Assembly: GCF_000746525.1 (NCBI RefSeq)
Contig: NZ_CP009048.1
Coordinates: forward strand, 2,411,501 to 2,475,500
Reading direction: 5' to 3'
DNA: 64,000 bases
Source: Pseudomonas alkylphenolica
GTDB taxonomy: Bacteria; Pseudomonadota; Gammaproteobacteria; Pseudomonadales; Pseudomonadaceae
Part shown: piece after piece, positions 8,748 to 17,236 of the stretch
Numbering within the stretch: position 1 is the stretch's first letter
Layout of the letters: each line of letters starts with the position of its first letter
Position numbers and translations under genes: made by a program
The notes under the pieces: model-generated
Databases searched by the model: none
What the model was told of the DNA's origin: nothing
The model's input: the letters and a program-made list of their open reading frames with translations, nothing else

Positions 8748-9120
8748 CTAGCGACGGTAGTAGCGGTGATCGTTCTCGCAGCGGTGGCGCATCGCCCGAT
8801 CATGATGGCGTTCCCAATCACGACGGCGTTCGGCTTCCCGGCGGGCTTACTCTCTGCGTCAGTTGTCTCTGCGCCAATCATCCCGACGCCAATCGTCTCT
8901 ACGGTCGTGCCAGTAACGGTCGTCATGGGCAAGCAACGGCCCTGGTTGCTTGTCGGCGATACTGGCCAAACTCGGCTAAGGGTTACCGGCAGCCTCGGCC
9001 GGCGCTCGGACCGCTGGCGAAAGCAGGGGTTGCGGTCTTCCTTTGTGTTGCTGATGCCGCGCCCACTGCCGCAAACGCGAGCAGGCCGAAGAGCACCATC
9101 CGTGGGACATGGAGTTTCAT
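8748..9120 (-). pseudogene. Secreted Arg/His-rich protein, broken paralogue
   Basis: From the ATG at 9120 it reads MKLHVPRMVLFGLLAFAAVG, an intact signal peptide close to copy A. It then loses the Ala/Pro region and hits an in-frame TAA after ...PSAGRGCR, about 45 residues in. The Arg/Trp/Asp-rich tail persists in other frames down to a stop near 8748. It is convergent with the broken DUF3616 paralogue, as in copy A. Confidence 0.75.
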
Positions 9121-9250
9121 GAGCGAAGACAACCGCTGAGGGACAATGGATGTGTGGCCATCTGGCGGCGGGAATCCTTCGTGTCGCGCTTACCGGGCTA
9201 TGGGCTTATCCAGATAGACCGATAAACAGGGGAAAGCTCGGGTTAGCCAA

Positions 9251-9467
9251 CGCAAAAATAGCCAACGGTTTTTTAACATTCACCTCTAGCCCAGAACGGC
9301 GGTAGCAGACGTCGCTAGGACGGCCCGAGGTATAGCGGATTTCTCTCAGTGGCATTTTCGCCTAGCTGACGCGCCTTAAGACGATCTTAACCACGTGGGT
9401 CGGGCCATTCAGGTTGGTTTCAGGTTGGCCGGTTAAGCTCGAACCATCCTTTCTGGAGAGGTTCACC
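9251..9467. other. Gene-free interval before the DUF2271 operon
   Basis: No family-like protein or RNA was recognised. It must carry the promoter of the downstream redox operon, but no convincing -35/-10 pair or Fur-like palindrome was picked out by eye. AGGTTGGTTTCAGGTTGGCC (9411-9430) contains a short direct repeat. Confidence 0.3.
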
Positions 9468-9935
9468 ATGCACAAGACCGCCATCACCCTCGCACTGGCT
9501 GGCGCCACCGCGCTGCCGGTCGCCGCCCAAGCCCGTGAAATCACCCTGCAGACCACCCTCAAGGAATACCGGGGCAACGAAGCCTATCTGGCCATCTACA
9601 TCACCGATGCCCAGGGCCATTATCAGCGCACTCTCTGGGTGGCCGGCAAGAAGGCCAAGTACTACAAGCATTTGCCGGGCTGGGTGCGTTCAGGCAACCA
9701 GCGCTCTGAATACGACGGCCTCACCGGCGCCAGCGTCGGCAGCGGCGAAACGCTGGAGGTAGCTGTCGAGCTCGAAGATGCCTTGATCGACGCAGGATAC
9801 GAGATCCGTATCGACAGCGCCGTCGAGGACAAGCGCGACAACCGCGCCGAGATCAGGCTGCCGCTGACCGCACAGGCCAGCTCGGTGGAAGGCAGTGCGC
9901 AGGGCTATGTCGACCGCTTCGGCTATCGGTTCTGA
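9468..9935 (+). CDS. DUF2271 periplasmic protein with flavinylation-type motif
   Basis: A 155-residue protein. The ATG at 9468 follows CTGGAGAGG. The signal peptide MHKTAITLALAGATALPVAA is cleaved after AQA. The mature part is DUF2271 (ITLQTTLKEYRGNEAYLAIY, TLWVAGKKAKYYKHLPGW). Residues 83-89, DGLTGAS, closely match the D-G-x-[ST]-G-A-[TS] motif to which ApbE attaches FMN in NqrB/NqrC-type proteins, and an ApbE gene is in the same operon. I infer it is a covalent periplasmic flavoprotein accepting electrons from the PepSY reductase downstream. The conserved family fold is seen; the flavinylation is inference. Confidence 0.82.
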   Translation: MHKTAITLALAGATALPVAAQAREITLQTTLKEYRGNEAYLAIYITDAQGHYQRTLWVAGKKAKYYKHLPGWVRSGNQRSEYDGLTGASVGSGETLEVAVELEDALIDAGYEIRIDSAVEDKRDNRAEIRLPLTAQASSVEGSAQGYVDRFGYRF

Positions 9936-9946
9936 GGAGGCTGGTC

Positions 9947-12157
9947 ATGTCGCAGCGCATCCATCTGGTTGCCAGCCTCGCGCTGGGGCTTCTCCTTCTG
10001 ATCTCGGCCGTGACCGGCCTTGGCCTTGCCAGCAGCCAGTTGCTCAAACAGCTGCAGGCACCGACGTCCCCTGACAGCGTGGCGCAGATTGCCGAGCGCA
10101 TCGCTGCAACCGTGCGGGGCATCGAGCGCATCGAACGCGTGCCCAGTGGCGAACTGCACGTGAGATACAGCACGGCCGAAAACAGCGGCGTGCTGCGGGT
10201 CGATCCGGCCAGCGGCGCGGTGATTGGTCCCTATGAATCTTCCGCCCTGATGGACTGGATCCGCGACCTGCACCGCGAGCTGCTGCTTGGCGCGGCCGGA
10301 CGCTGGCTGAGCGGCCTGGCCGTGCTGGGCCTGCTGCTGCTCAGCCTGAGCGGGGCCTGGCTGTTGGCCCGCCGCTTGGGTGGCTGGCGCCGGCTGCTGC
10401 TGCCGATTGCACCGGGCAGGGGCCTGTCGCACTGGCACACGGTGGTGGCGCGTTGGACGCTACCGGTCCTGGCGCTTCTGGCGCTGAGCGGGCTGTACCT
10501 GTCGGCTAGCAGTCTGGCGCTGATCGGTGGCGATGAAGAGGTCGGTCCGGACTACCCCGAGGCCGCCTATTCGGCGCTGGCCACCGCCCTGGGCAGCCTG
10601 CCGGTGCTGCGCCATCTGGCGCTGGAAGAACTGCGTGAACTGGACTTTCCCCGCGACAGCCAGGAGGGCAACTACTACAGCCTGCGCACGGCGACCGGTG
10701 AGGGCTTCGTCAATGCCGCCAGTGGCCAGTGGATCAGCTATCAGCGTTACGGCCTGCCCCAGCGTCTGTATGAAACCGCTTACACGCTACACACCGGCGC
10801 CAGTTCGGTGTTCTGGTCGCTGGTGCTCGCGGCCAGCAGTGTGGCGCTGCTGTTTCTCACCGGCTCGGGCCTGCAGGCCTGGTGGCGGCGCAAGCGGCTG
10901 ATCGGCGATCTGCACGGTAATGCCCCTGCCGATCAGGCGCAGGTCATCCTGCTGGTCGGCAGCCAAGGCGGGAGCACCTGGCACTACGCCCGCCAGCTGC
11001 ATGCGCAGCTGCAGGCGGCCGGTCAACGGGTGCACGTCGCCAGCATGAATCAGTTGCAGCCTCACTATCCGCAGGCCAGTCACCTGCTGTTACTGGCCTC
11101 GACCTATGGCGACGGCCAGGCGCCCGAGTCGGCCAGCGAGTTTCTCGAGCGGCTCAAGCGCAGCCGGCCGTCGAAAGATCTGGAAACCGCCCTGGTGGGC
11201 TTTGGCGACTCGCGTTTCCAGCATTTTTGCGGCTTTGCCCAGCAGGTGGAGCAGCAGCTTGAACGGCAAGGTTTTGCGTCTTCGCTGGCGCTGCAGTGCA
11301 TCGATCGTGCTGAGCCGGCGGCGCTTCAGAAACTGGCGCAGAACCTGGGCGAGTGGCTGGGTTGCGCGCTGCAGCTCGTTCCGGCGCAGCCGCATGTGGC
11401 CCTGCAGCGCCTGCAGTTGCTCAGCCGGGAGCTCTATGGCGAGCAGAGCGAGTCGCCGGCGGCCATCCTGCGCTTTGCGCAGCAGCCCGAGCCGCGCCCG
11501 CGTGGCCTGGCGCGTCTCTGGCAGCGTCGTGCCCGTTTCATGCCAGGCGACCTGTTGGCGATCCGCCCGGGCGATGGTCATGCGCCGCGTTTTTACTCGA
11601 TCGCCAGCAGCGACGAGGACGAGGCCGTGGAAATCTGTGTGCGCAGGCAGCCGGGCGGGCTCTGTTCCAGTCGCCTGCACGAACTGCGGCCGGGCGACTG
11701 CCTTGAGGGCTTCATTCAGGCGCACCCGGACTTTCGCCCCGCAGCGGGTCGGCACCCGGTGATCCTGGTCGGTGCCGGCACCGGGCTTGCCCCGCTGATC
11801 GGCTTCGTGCGCAAGAACGCCAACCAGCGCTCGATTCACCTGTACTGGGGCGGACGCCATCCGCAGTCGGACTTCCTCTACGAACGTGAGCTGGAAGCAT
11901 ACCTGGCCGATGGCCGCCTGACCGGGCTTAGCCTGGCCTTTTCCCAGGGGCCGCAGCCGCGCTATGTGCAGGATCGCCTGCGCGAGGACGCACAGCGTCT
12001 GGCCATACTGTTTCAGCAGGGCGCCCAGGTGCTGGTCTGCGGCTCGCGGGAGATGGCGGCTGGCGTCCGCGAGGTGATCGAACCGTTGCTACAGGGGCAG
12101 GGCAGTAGTGTCGAACAGTTCCGTCTACAGGGGAGGTATCGCGAGGATGTCTACTGA
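9947..12157 (+). CDS. PepSY-TM / diflavin (sulfite-reductase-type) reductase
   Basis: A 736-residue membrane flavoprotein. An N-terminal PepSY-associated membrane part (first TM at ~6-28, then TMs near 110-135, 165-190 and 285-310) surrounds a periplasmic PepSY loop. From ~330 there is a flavodoxin-like FMN domain (VILLVGSQGGSTWHYA; LLASTYGDGQAPE), then an FAD/NADPH reductase unit (RFYSIASSDEDEAVEICVR; GAGTGLAPLIGFVRKN; YWGGRHPQSDFLYERE; QVLVCGSREMAAGVREV). It would pass electrons from cytoplasmic NADPH through FAD/FMN across the membrane. It starts 11 bases after DUF2271 with GGAGG upstream. Relatives act in ferric-chelate or periplasmic flavoprotein reduction. Confidence 0.87.
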   Translation: MSQRIHLVASLALGLLLLISAVTGLGLASSQLLKQLQAPTSPDSVAQIAERIAATVRGIERIERVPSGELHVRYSTAENSGVLRVDPASGAVIGPYESSALMDWIRDLHRELLLGAAGRWLSGLAVLGLLLLSLSGAWLLARRLGGWRRLLLPIAPGRGLSHWHTVVARWTLPVLALLALSGLYLSASSLALIGGDEEVGPDYPEAAYSALATALGSLPVLRHLALEELRELDFPRDSQEGNYYSLRTATGEGFVNAASGQWISYQRYGLPQRLYETAYTLHTGASSVFWSLVLAASSVALLFLTGSGLQAWWRRKRLIGDLHGNAPADQAQVILLVGSQGGSTWHYARQLHAQLQAAGQRVHVASMNQLQPHYPQASHLLLLASTYGDGQAPESASEFLERLKRSRPSKDLETALVGFGDSRFQHFCGFAQQVEQQLERQGFASSLALQCIDRAEPAALQKLAQNLGEWLGCALQLVPAQPHVALQRLQLLSRELYGEQSESPAAILRFAQQPEPRPRGLARLWQRRARFMPGDLLAIRPGDGHAPRFYSIASSDEDEAVEICVRRQPGGLCSSRLHELRPGDCLEGFIQAHPDFRPAAGRHPVILVGAGTGLAPLIGFVRKNANQRSIHLYWGGRHPQSDFLYERELEAYLADGRLTGLSLAFSQGPQPRYVQDRLREDAQRLAILFQQGAQVLVCGSREMAAGVREVIEPLLQGQGSSVEQFRLQGRYREDVY

Positions 12158-13061
12158 ACAGCTGCGCTACAACCTGAGCGGAGCCACCATGGGCACGCGC
12201 TTCAGTGCCGTGCTGCAGGCTCCGGACGGGCTCGATACCGCCGCCATCGGCACCGCGCTTCAGGCGGCGGTGGATAGTGTCGACCGGCAGATGTCGATCT
12301 GGAAGCCGGACTCCGACCTGATGCGCCTGAACGCCGCGCCCTGCGGGCAGTTGCTGGCAGTGCCCGACGAACTGCTCTGGGTGCTCGTCAGCGCACTGCA
12401 GGTGAGCGCCGCCTCCGGGGGGGCCTTCGAGATTTCGGTCGGCGAACTGATCAAGGCCTATGGCTTCGGTCCGCAGCGGTCCAGTGGCCGCACTCCAGGC
12501 CGACTTGTGCGCGCCAGCGAGGCACTGGAAATCGACCCCGCGCTCAAGCGCGTGCGCAAGCATTCCCCGTTGACTCTGGACCTGAACGGCATCGCCAAGG
12601 GCTTTGCAGTGGACGAGATGGCGCGCTGCCTGGAGGCGCACGGCATCGACGCCTACCTGGTGGGTATCGACGGCGAAATGCGCGCCCGTGGCGTGAAGGC
12701 CGACGGTAGTGACTGGAGGGTGGCACTGGAGCGGCCGGTCAGGGGACGGCGTGAGGTGCTGGGCGCGCTCGACCTGTCCGACATCGCCATCGCCACCTCC
12801 GGCGATTACCGGCACTGGCGCGAGCAGGACGGAAAGACCTACTCGCACACCATCGACCCGGCAGTCGGCGAGCCCCTGCAGAGCAACCTGGCCTCGGTCT
12901 CGGTGCTATGCACCAGCTGCATGTACGCCGATGCCTGGGCCACGGCGCTGATGGTGCTTGGGCTGGAACGCGGCCGGGTGCTGGCCGAACACCAGGGCTT
13001 AGGCGCCATCTTCGTGCTGCGCGAGGGCAATGAGTTGCGCGAGGTGGCCGTCGGGCTCTGA
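12147..13061 (+). CDS. apbE: FAD:protein FMN transferase ApbE
   Basis: A 304-residue ApbE-family protein, an enzyme that transfers FMN from FAD to Thr/Ser of target proteins. Seen: GATMGTRFS at the start, MSIWKPDSDLMRLN, LDLNGIAKGFAVDEM (~135), AIATSGDYRHWREQDGKTYSHTIDP (~215-240) with the Mg-binding region, and the C-terminal MYADAWATALMVLG. The ATG at 12147 is preceded by GGGGAGG and overlaps the reductase gene by 11 bases, showing translational coupling. No lipobox or signal peptide is seen, which is unusual for a periplasmic ApbE. Its partner is probably the DUF2271 protein of the same operon. Confidence 0.92.
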   Translation: MSTEQLRYNLSGATMGTRFSAVLQAPDGLDTAAIGTALQAAVDSVDRQMSIWKPDSDLMRLNAAPCGQLLAVPDELLWVLVSALQVSAASGGAFEISVGELIKAYGFGPQRSSGRTPGRLVRASEALEIDPALKRVRKHSPLTLDLNGIAKGFAVDEMARCLEAHGIDAYLVGIDGEMRARGVKADGSDWRVALERPVRGRREVLGALDLSDIAIATSGDYRHWREQDGKTYSHTIDPAVGEPLQSNLASVSVLCTSCMYADAWATALMVLGLERGRVLAEHQGLGAIFVLREGNELREVAVGL

Positions 13062-13190
13062 ATCGTCAGTTGGCCATCGGTGCCAAGCCAGCGCAAGCGT
13101 GCTCCATGCGTGGCACCTTTGGTTATTCGGTGAAACCTGATTTCCGGTTCAAAGCACCCTTGGATCGTTGAGATTGAAATGGGTATCGAG

Positions 13191-13905
13191 TCACGTCGAA
13201 CGTTTTGCTACCCACCGCCGATATTGACGGGTGCGACATGCCGTGGCGAGCTGTTGCAAGATCAGTGCGCGTAACAGTGACACGCGTGGATCAGTCTTTT
13301 TAAGTTCACTGAGTTTGCGCAGTTGGAACTTGACGAGCGCCATGTTGGTCAAGGACGCGACGGCTTTGTTTTTCCAGGTGATCGGCGGCAATTGAGGGGC
13401 ATTGTCTTTACCTTGGAGCCAATCACGAGGTAGGTGAGGATCGATGGCCAACGCCGTTCCGATACCCACCATGTCCACACCACTCTGGACAACCATTTCA
13501 GCAACGGGACGTCGACGTACGCCTGCGGTGACCATCACGGGCATCCTGGCGACGGTCCGGATGTCACGGGCAAACCCAACGAAATAGGCCTCGCGAGCCA
13601 GGGTGCGAGCATCGCGCGCCTCACCCTGCATGGCGGGTACTTCGTAACTGCCACCTGATAACTCCACCAAATCCACACCCAGATCGTTGAGCCGTTCAAC
13701 CACCTTAGGGGGCAGCCCCACTCATCCGTTCTTTGATTAGTCAGCGGCGAAAGGAACTGACTCAATAAATAGCCATGGGCGGCGTGGATTTCCACGCCGG
13801 TGAAACCGGCTTGTTCGCCGAGGCGTGCGTTGCGCGCAAAGCGCAGAATGACCTCTTCGATCACCAATGCTGCCGTTGGCGAGGGGCCGAAACCGATAGC
13901 GGACC
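13191..13905 (-). pseudogene. Old-yellow-enzyme family remnant
   Basis: Two OYE pieces lie in different frames. The upstream piece (about 13905-13714) reads [21 protein letters not shown], then [22 protein letters not shown]. The downstream piece (from 13721) reads [21 protein letters not shown] to [32 protein letters not shown] and the usual C-terminus, ending at 13191. About 40 residues normally between these parts are missing at the junction, and the first ~150 residues of the protein are gone. It is a deletion-plus-frameshift relic, probably inactive. Confidence 0.78.
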
Positions 13906-13958
13906 TTGCCAACAGACTCAATCCCACCGTGCATTGCCAACGGTATCCAGCAGGCTCG

Positions 13959-14825
13959 CTACCCAGCCGCCGACGAACGCTGCCTTTTAATCCGGTACAT
14001 CTCGCCATCGGCATGGCTGAGCAGCGTATCGGCATCTTCCCCATCCGCAGGATAAAAGGCCACGCCGATACTGCAGGACGGCATGTTGATCGCGCCAAAC
14101 TCAGCACCCAGCGGCTCGGCCATGGTCGCGAGAATCTGCGCCACCTTCTCGGCAACGGCTTCCTGCGACTGGATATCCGTCAACAGCACGGTGAACTCAT
14201 CGCCGCCCATCCGCGCCACGGTGTCCGTCTCACGGACGCAGGCTTGCAGCCGTCGTGCAACCATGCACAGCACCTGATCGCCCATTGCATGCCCATGCAC
14301 ATCGTTAATGCCCTTGAAGTCATTGATATCCAGGAACAGCAACGCCAGCATGTTGTTGTGGCGATGTGCGGCGCGCAGGGCCGAGTCCAGCCGGTCATTG
14401 AACAGCGAGCGGTTGGTCAGCGCGGTCAGCGGATCGTGATGGGCCATGAAGCGCAATTCTTCCTCGGCCTGGCGGAGGGCGGTCACGTCCCGCGCGACAC
14501 CGATCCGCGCCTCCACCTCATCGGACCAGAAGGCCGCCCAGAGAATGTGCACGACACCGCCATCCTTGCGGATGTAACGGTTGCGGAAATCGACGTGGGA
14601 ATGCCCGTTCATGACCCGGATGATGGAGGCCCGTGTCACCGACAGGTCGTCAGGGTGGATGTAGTCGGTGATCGGGGTGCCGATCAGCTCGACGGCCCGG
14701 TAACCGAGCAGGGTTTCGCAGGCATCACTGACAAAGACAATCTGGTTGTCCCGATCGACCACGAACACCGTGTCTAGCATCAGGTGGATCAGTTTGGGGT
14801 AGAGCGCTTGTAGGTCAACGGGCAT
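13959..14825 (-). CDS. PAS-GGDEF diguanylate cyclase
   Basis: A 288-residue cytoplasmic protein. The PAS domain (residues ~10-120: [42 protein letters not shown]) is joined by [30 protein letters not shown] to a GGDEF domain. RMGGDEF (~207) is intact, and the inhibitory I-site RETD lies five residues before it. It should make cyclic di-GMP with product inhibition in response to a PAS signal. The ATG at 14825 is used; no strong ribosome site is seen, and a TTG at 14846 is an alternative. Confidence 0.88.
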   Translation of the reverse strand: MPVDLQALYPKLIHLMLDTVFVVDRDNQIVFVSDACETLLGYRAVELIGTPITDYIHPDDLSVTRASIIRVMNGHSHVDFRNRYIRKDGGVVHILWAAFWSDEVEARIGVARDVTALRQAEEELRFMAHHDPLTALTNRSLFNDRLDSALRAAHRHNNMLALLFLDINDFKGINDVHGHAMGDQVLCMVARRLQACVRETDTVARMGGDEFTVLLTDIQSQEAVAEKVAQILATMAEPLGAEFGAINMPSCSIGVAFYPADGEDADTLLSHADGEMYRIKRQRSSAAG

Positions 14826-15115
14826 AGGCCAGGAGGTCCGGTTCAAATTGCTTGATCATAGCCTGACCGCGCAGGGCGGCGGCAAGCAATCCTGCAGACT
14901 TGCGCTGCGCCTGTAAATGGACTTGCGTGCCATTCAAGGCTAGTCTCGCGCCACCTGACAAACGGATCTTGCAAGCGGGATTGGATTGAACACAAGGACA
15001 GTGATTTGCCTCGCAAGGCTATGCGGTAATCCCTTCAATTGTTTGTGACAACGAGCTGGCGCTGGCTCGTGACCTCGTCGACGGTCTGATAGACCGGTAC
15101 AGGCAAGGTGAAGAG

Positions 15116-15790
15116 ATGGTGTTGTCGGCGGGGTTGAGCATCGGTGATGCGGGGCGTCGCCATCCGCAGCGCAACCCGGGCATCGAGCTTGAAGCGTGCA
15201 CGCATGAGCCGTTCATCATCAGTGACCTTATCGGCCTTGAGCCCCGCTTTGCGCGGTTTATCTCACAGCAATCGATCTGGGACCGTGTTGCCGAGCTGTT
15301 CGACTGCGCGCCTTGCGATCTGCTCTTTCACTTTGCCAACCTGACCCGCAAACCCGGTGAAACAGGGCCTGCCATAGGCTGGCATCGAGATGGGGGCAAC
15401 ACCTACTTCGCCAGTGAAGATGGTCGCACCGTACGTCTGCTGATCCCGCTGCAGTTCATGTCAGCCCTAAATGGCGGTACCGCAGTGGTGCCGGGTTCTC
15501 ATCTGACTACCGATACCGTGACCGACACAGCGCTATGCCCGGACGTGCCCGTCGGTAGTTGCCTGGCACTACATTCAGCCACGTTGCACGGGGGGACAGC
15601 CAACCGTAGCGGGCTGGAGCGCGATGTGATCGTCCTCCAGTTCGGCTTGCGATCTTCAGTGCTACGCTGCACGGCAGCCGAAATGTTGGCGCTATCGACA
15701 CGAGAGGAGCTGTGGGAGCGGGCCTTGTCCCGCGATCTGCCGCAAAGCGGCAGCGAACCCAGCCGGCCCGGTGTGACAGTTGTACCGTGA
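15116..15790 (+). CDS. Phytanoyl-CoA dioxygenase-like protein, both ends abnormal
   Basis: The Fe(II)/2-oxoglutarate dioxygenase signature is present: GWHRDGG (HxD) near residue 83, TVRLLIPLQFMSALNGGTAVVPGSH, and the distal His in ALHSATLHGGTANRSG followed by a basic segment. Family-like sequence extends upstream in frame (QGYAVIPSIVCDNELALARD) without a start codon until an in-frame TGA near 15000, so the N-terminus was probably lost or uses an odd start. The C-terminus (WERALSRDLPQSGSEPSRPG onward) is translated REP DNA. The listed ATG at 15116 is only the first available start. The gene may be damaged. Confidence 0.62.
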   Translation: MVLSAGLSIGDAGRRHPQRNPGIELEACTHEPFIISDLIGLEPRFARFISQQSIWDRVAELFDCAPCDLLFHFANLTRKPGETGPAIGWHRDGGNTYFASEDGRTVRLLIPLQFMSALNGGTAVVPGSHLTTDTVTDTALCPDVPVGSCLALHSATLHGGTANRSGLERDVIVLQFGLRSSVLRCTAAEMLALSTREELWERALSRDLPQSGSEPSRPGVTVVP

Positions 15791-15845
15791 GTTCAGGTTT
15801 TACGGCCGCTTCGCGCCCGATCGCGGGGCAAGGCCCGCTCCCACC
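15713..15845. repeat. REP inverted pair overlapping a gene end
   Basis: A GTGGGAGCGGGCCTTGTCCC half at 15714 is paired with an inverted copy ending near 15845; the arms are about 90 bases apart. The first half is inside the reading frame of the phytanoyl-CoA-dioxygenase-like gene, whose stop lies between the arms. Confidence 0.85.
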
Positions 15846-15855
15846 GGGAATAGTT

Positions 15856-17016
15856 TCAAACACCCGCCACCGTACGCTCCACCAGACGAACACTGTCGCG
15901 CCCACCGCGCTTGGATTCGTAGAGCGCCGCATCACCTTGCTCGATCAATGCCGCCAGGCTTGCCGGCGGCTGGTCGAACAAGGTGGCGCCGATGCTCAGG
16001 GTCACGGCATCGGGAGTGACGAACGAGGCTGAGGCCGTCTGCTGAAAGCGCTCGCGCAAGGTATTGCCCAGCTCGACAATGCGCTGCGGTGAGGTATTGC
16101 TCAGGACAATGACGAACTCGTCACCGCCCAGTCTGGCGGCCAGCGCGCCTTCGGGCAGGTGCGAACGAATCATCTCGCTCAGGGCGATGAGCAGGCGGTC
16201 GCCGGCCAGATGGCCGTGCAGGTCGTTGACGCCTTTGAAGTTGTCGATGTCGATCAGCATCAAGGCGCCTGGGCGCGTGGCCGAAACACCTTCGAGCAAG
16301 CGTGGCGCCCGCACTTCAAGGGCGCGGCGGTTGTACAGGGAGGTCAGCGGGTCGCGTGCGGCCAGCCGCGCTATGCGCGCTTCACGGCGGTGGCGCTCGG
16401 TACCGGTCATCGACAGTGCGATCAACATGATCGCCATCGCGCCTTCGACCAGCGAAATCTGGATGATCTCGCCATGAAACGCCGCCAGATCGATCAGTGT
16501 GCCGGGAATCACTGCGGTCAGGGCCTTGGCCAGATAGAACAGGCCGTGGATCAGCAATACATAGCGCAATTGCACGGCGCCAACGCTCAATGACTTGCCA
16601 TGGGGGCGCAGAAGCAAGCTGGCTCTGAGCGCCAGCACGGCAACCAGCAGCGAGTTGGCCATCAACATGACCTTCGACCACCATGGCTCGCTCGGCAGTA
16701 GCAGCAGCGCCAGCCAGGTGACGAAGACCAGGTACCAACCGCGTGACAGACGAGTTTGGGTGACGCGCGCGACGCCCATCAGAAATAGCCAATGGGCCAG
16801 CACCAGCAGGCCGTTGGCGAACCAGATGCCGATCAGCAGCAGGCCACTGATACGCAGCAGGGCGAGGGTCGAGCCGACGCTGATGGTGGCAAAGCCTGCG
16901 CTCCAGAACAGCAGCGAGGATTCGCGAATGCTGCGCCATTCGACCGCCAGATACAGGGCGGCCGCCGCGGCGAGGGCGATAGAAAGGATCAACAGCGTGG
17001 GAGGGTCGAGAGCCAT
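15856..17016 (-). CDS. Membrane-bound GGDEF diguanylate cyclase
   Basis: A 386-residue protein starting at the ATG at 17016. About six hydrophobic segments fill residues 1-200 (LLILSIALAAAAALYLA, LLFWSAGFATISVGSTLALL, WYLVFVTWLALLLLPS, LLVAVLALRASLLL and others), as in MHYE- or 7TM-like sensor modules. The C-terminal GGDEF domain has DPLTSLYNRRALE, DIDNFKGVNDLHGH, RLGGDEF and SIGATLFD. The residues five before GGDEF do not form RxxD, so there is no inhibitory site, unlike the PAS-GGDEF protein at 13959. It should synthesise cyclic di-GMP at the inner membrane. Confidence 0.87.
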   Translation of the reverse strand: MALDPPTLLILSIALAAAAALYLAVEWRSIRESSLLFWSAGFATISVGSTLALLRISGLLLIGIWFANGLLVLAHWLFLMGVARVTQTRLSRGWYLVFVTWLALLLLPSEPWWSKVMLMANSLLVAVLALRASLLLRPHGKSLSVGAVQLRYVLLIHGLFYLAKALTAVIPGTLIDLAAFHGEIIQISLVEGAMAIMLIALSMTGTERHRREARIARLAARDPLTSLYNRRALEVRAPRLLEGVSATRPGALMLIDIDNFKGVNDLHGHLAGDRLLIALSEMIRSHLPEGALAARLGGDEFVIVLSNTSPQRIVELGNTLRERFQQTASASFVTPDAVTLSIGATLFDQPPASLAALIEQGDAALYESKRGGRDSVRLVERTVAGV

Positions 17017-17147
17017 AGCCTGAGGGGTCTGTCTGATGGGCAGAAATGCAATCAATTGTAAGCGTTTGCGTCGATTTTTCCCGCGTCCCGACCTGCCACA
17101 GCCCGAACGCTGGAGCGCTGCGGCTGCAAGATACCCTTGCATCCTGG

Positions 17148-17179
17148 TGCCCACCCCAAAGGAGAGGTGTGGAACCCGT
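17148..17179. promoter_or_regulatory. C-rich/G-rich dyad before the DUF1254 genes
   Basis: CCCACCCC-AAA-GGAGAGGTG followed by GGAACCCG, about 60-90 bases before the DUF1254 gene start. It resembles the dyads at 33160, 44884 and elsewhere in the catabolic part, including the trailing AACC. Confidence 0.35.
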
Positions 17180-17236
17180 CTGTCTCATGCATAAGCTGCG
17201 GGTGCTGCAGATAATGGATTACCACGGAGAATAATA

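Larger units (their letters stand above)
7524..9250. repeat. Segmental duplication, copy B (decayed)
   Basis: Second copy of 2672-4430 in the same orientation. Leader, DUF3616 gene, convergent secreted-protein gene and trailing ~100 bases all align, but each gene carries a frameshift. The 7332-7523 stretch before it is gene-free; only A/T-rich sequence near 7415-7440 was noticed. Confidence 0.85.

Noticed and set aside
9947..12157. Cytoplasmic sulfite reductase alpha subunit (cysJ)
   Set aside because: The N-terminal PepSY membrane domain and the DUF2271/ApbE neighbours indicate a membrane-bound periplasm-directed reductase.
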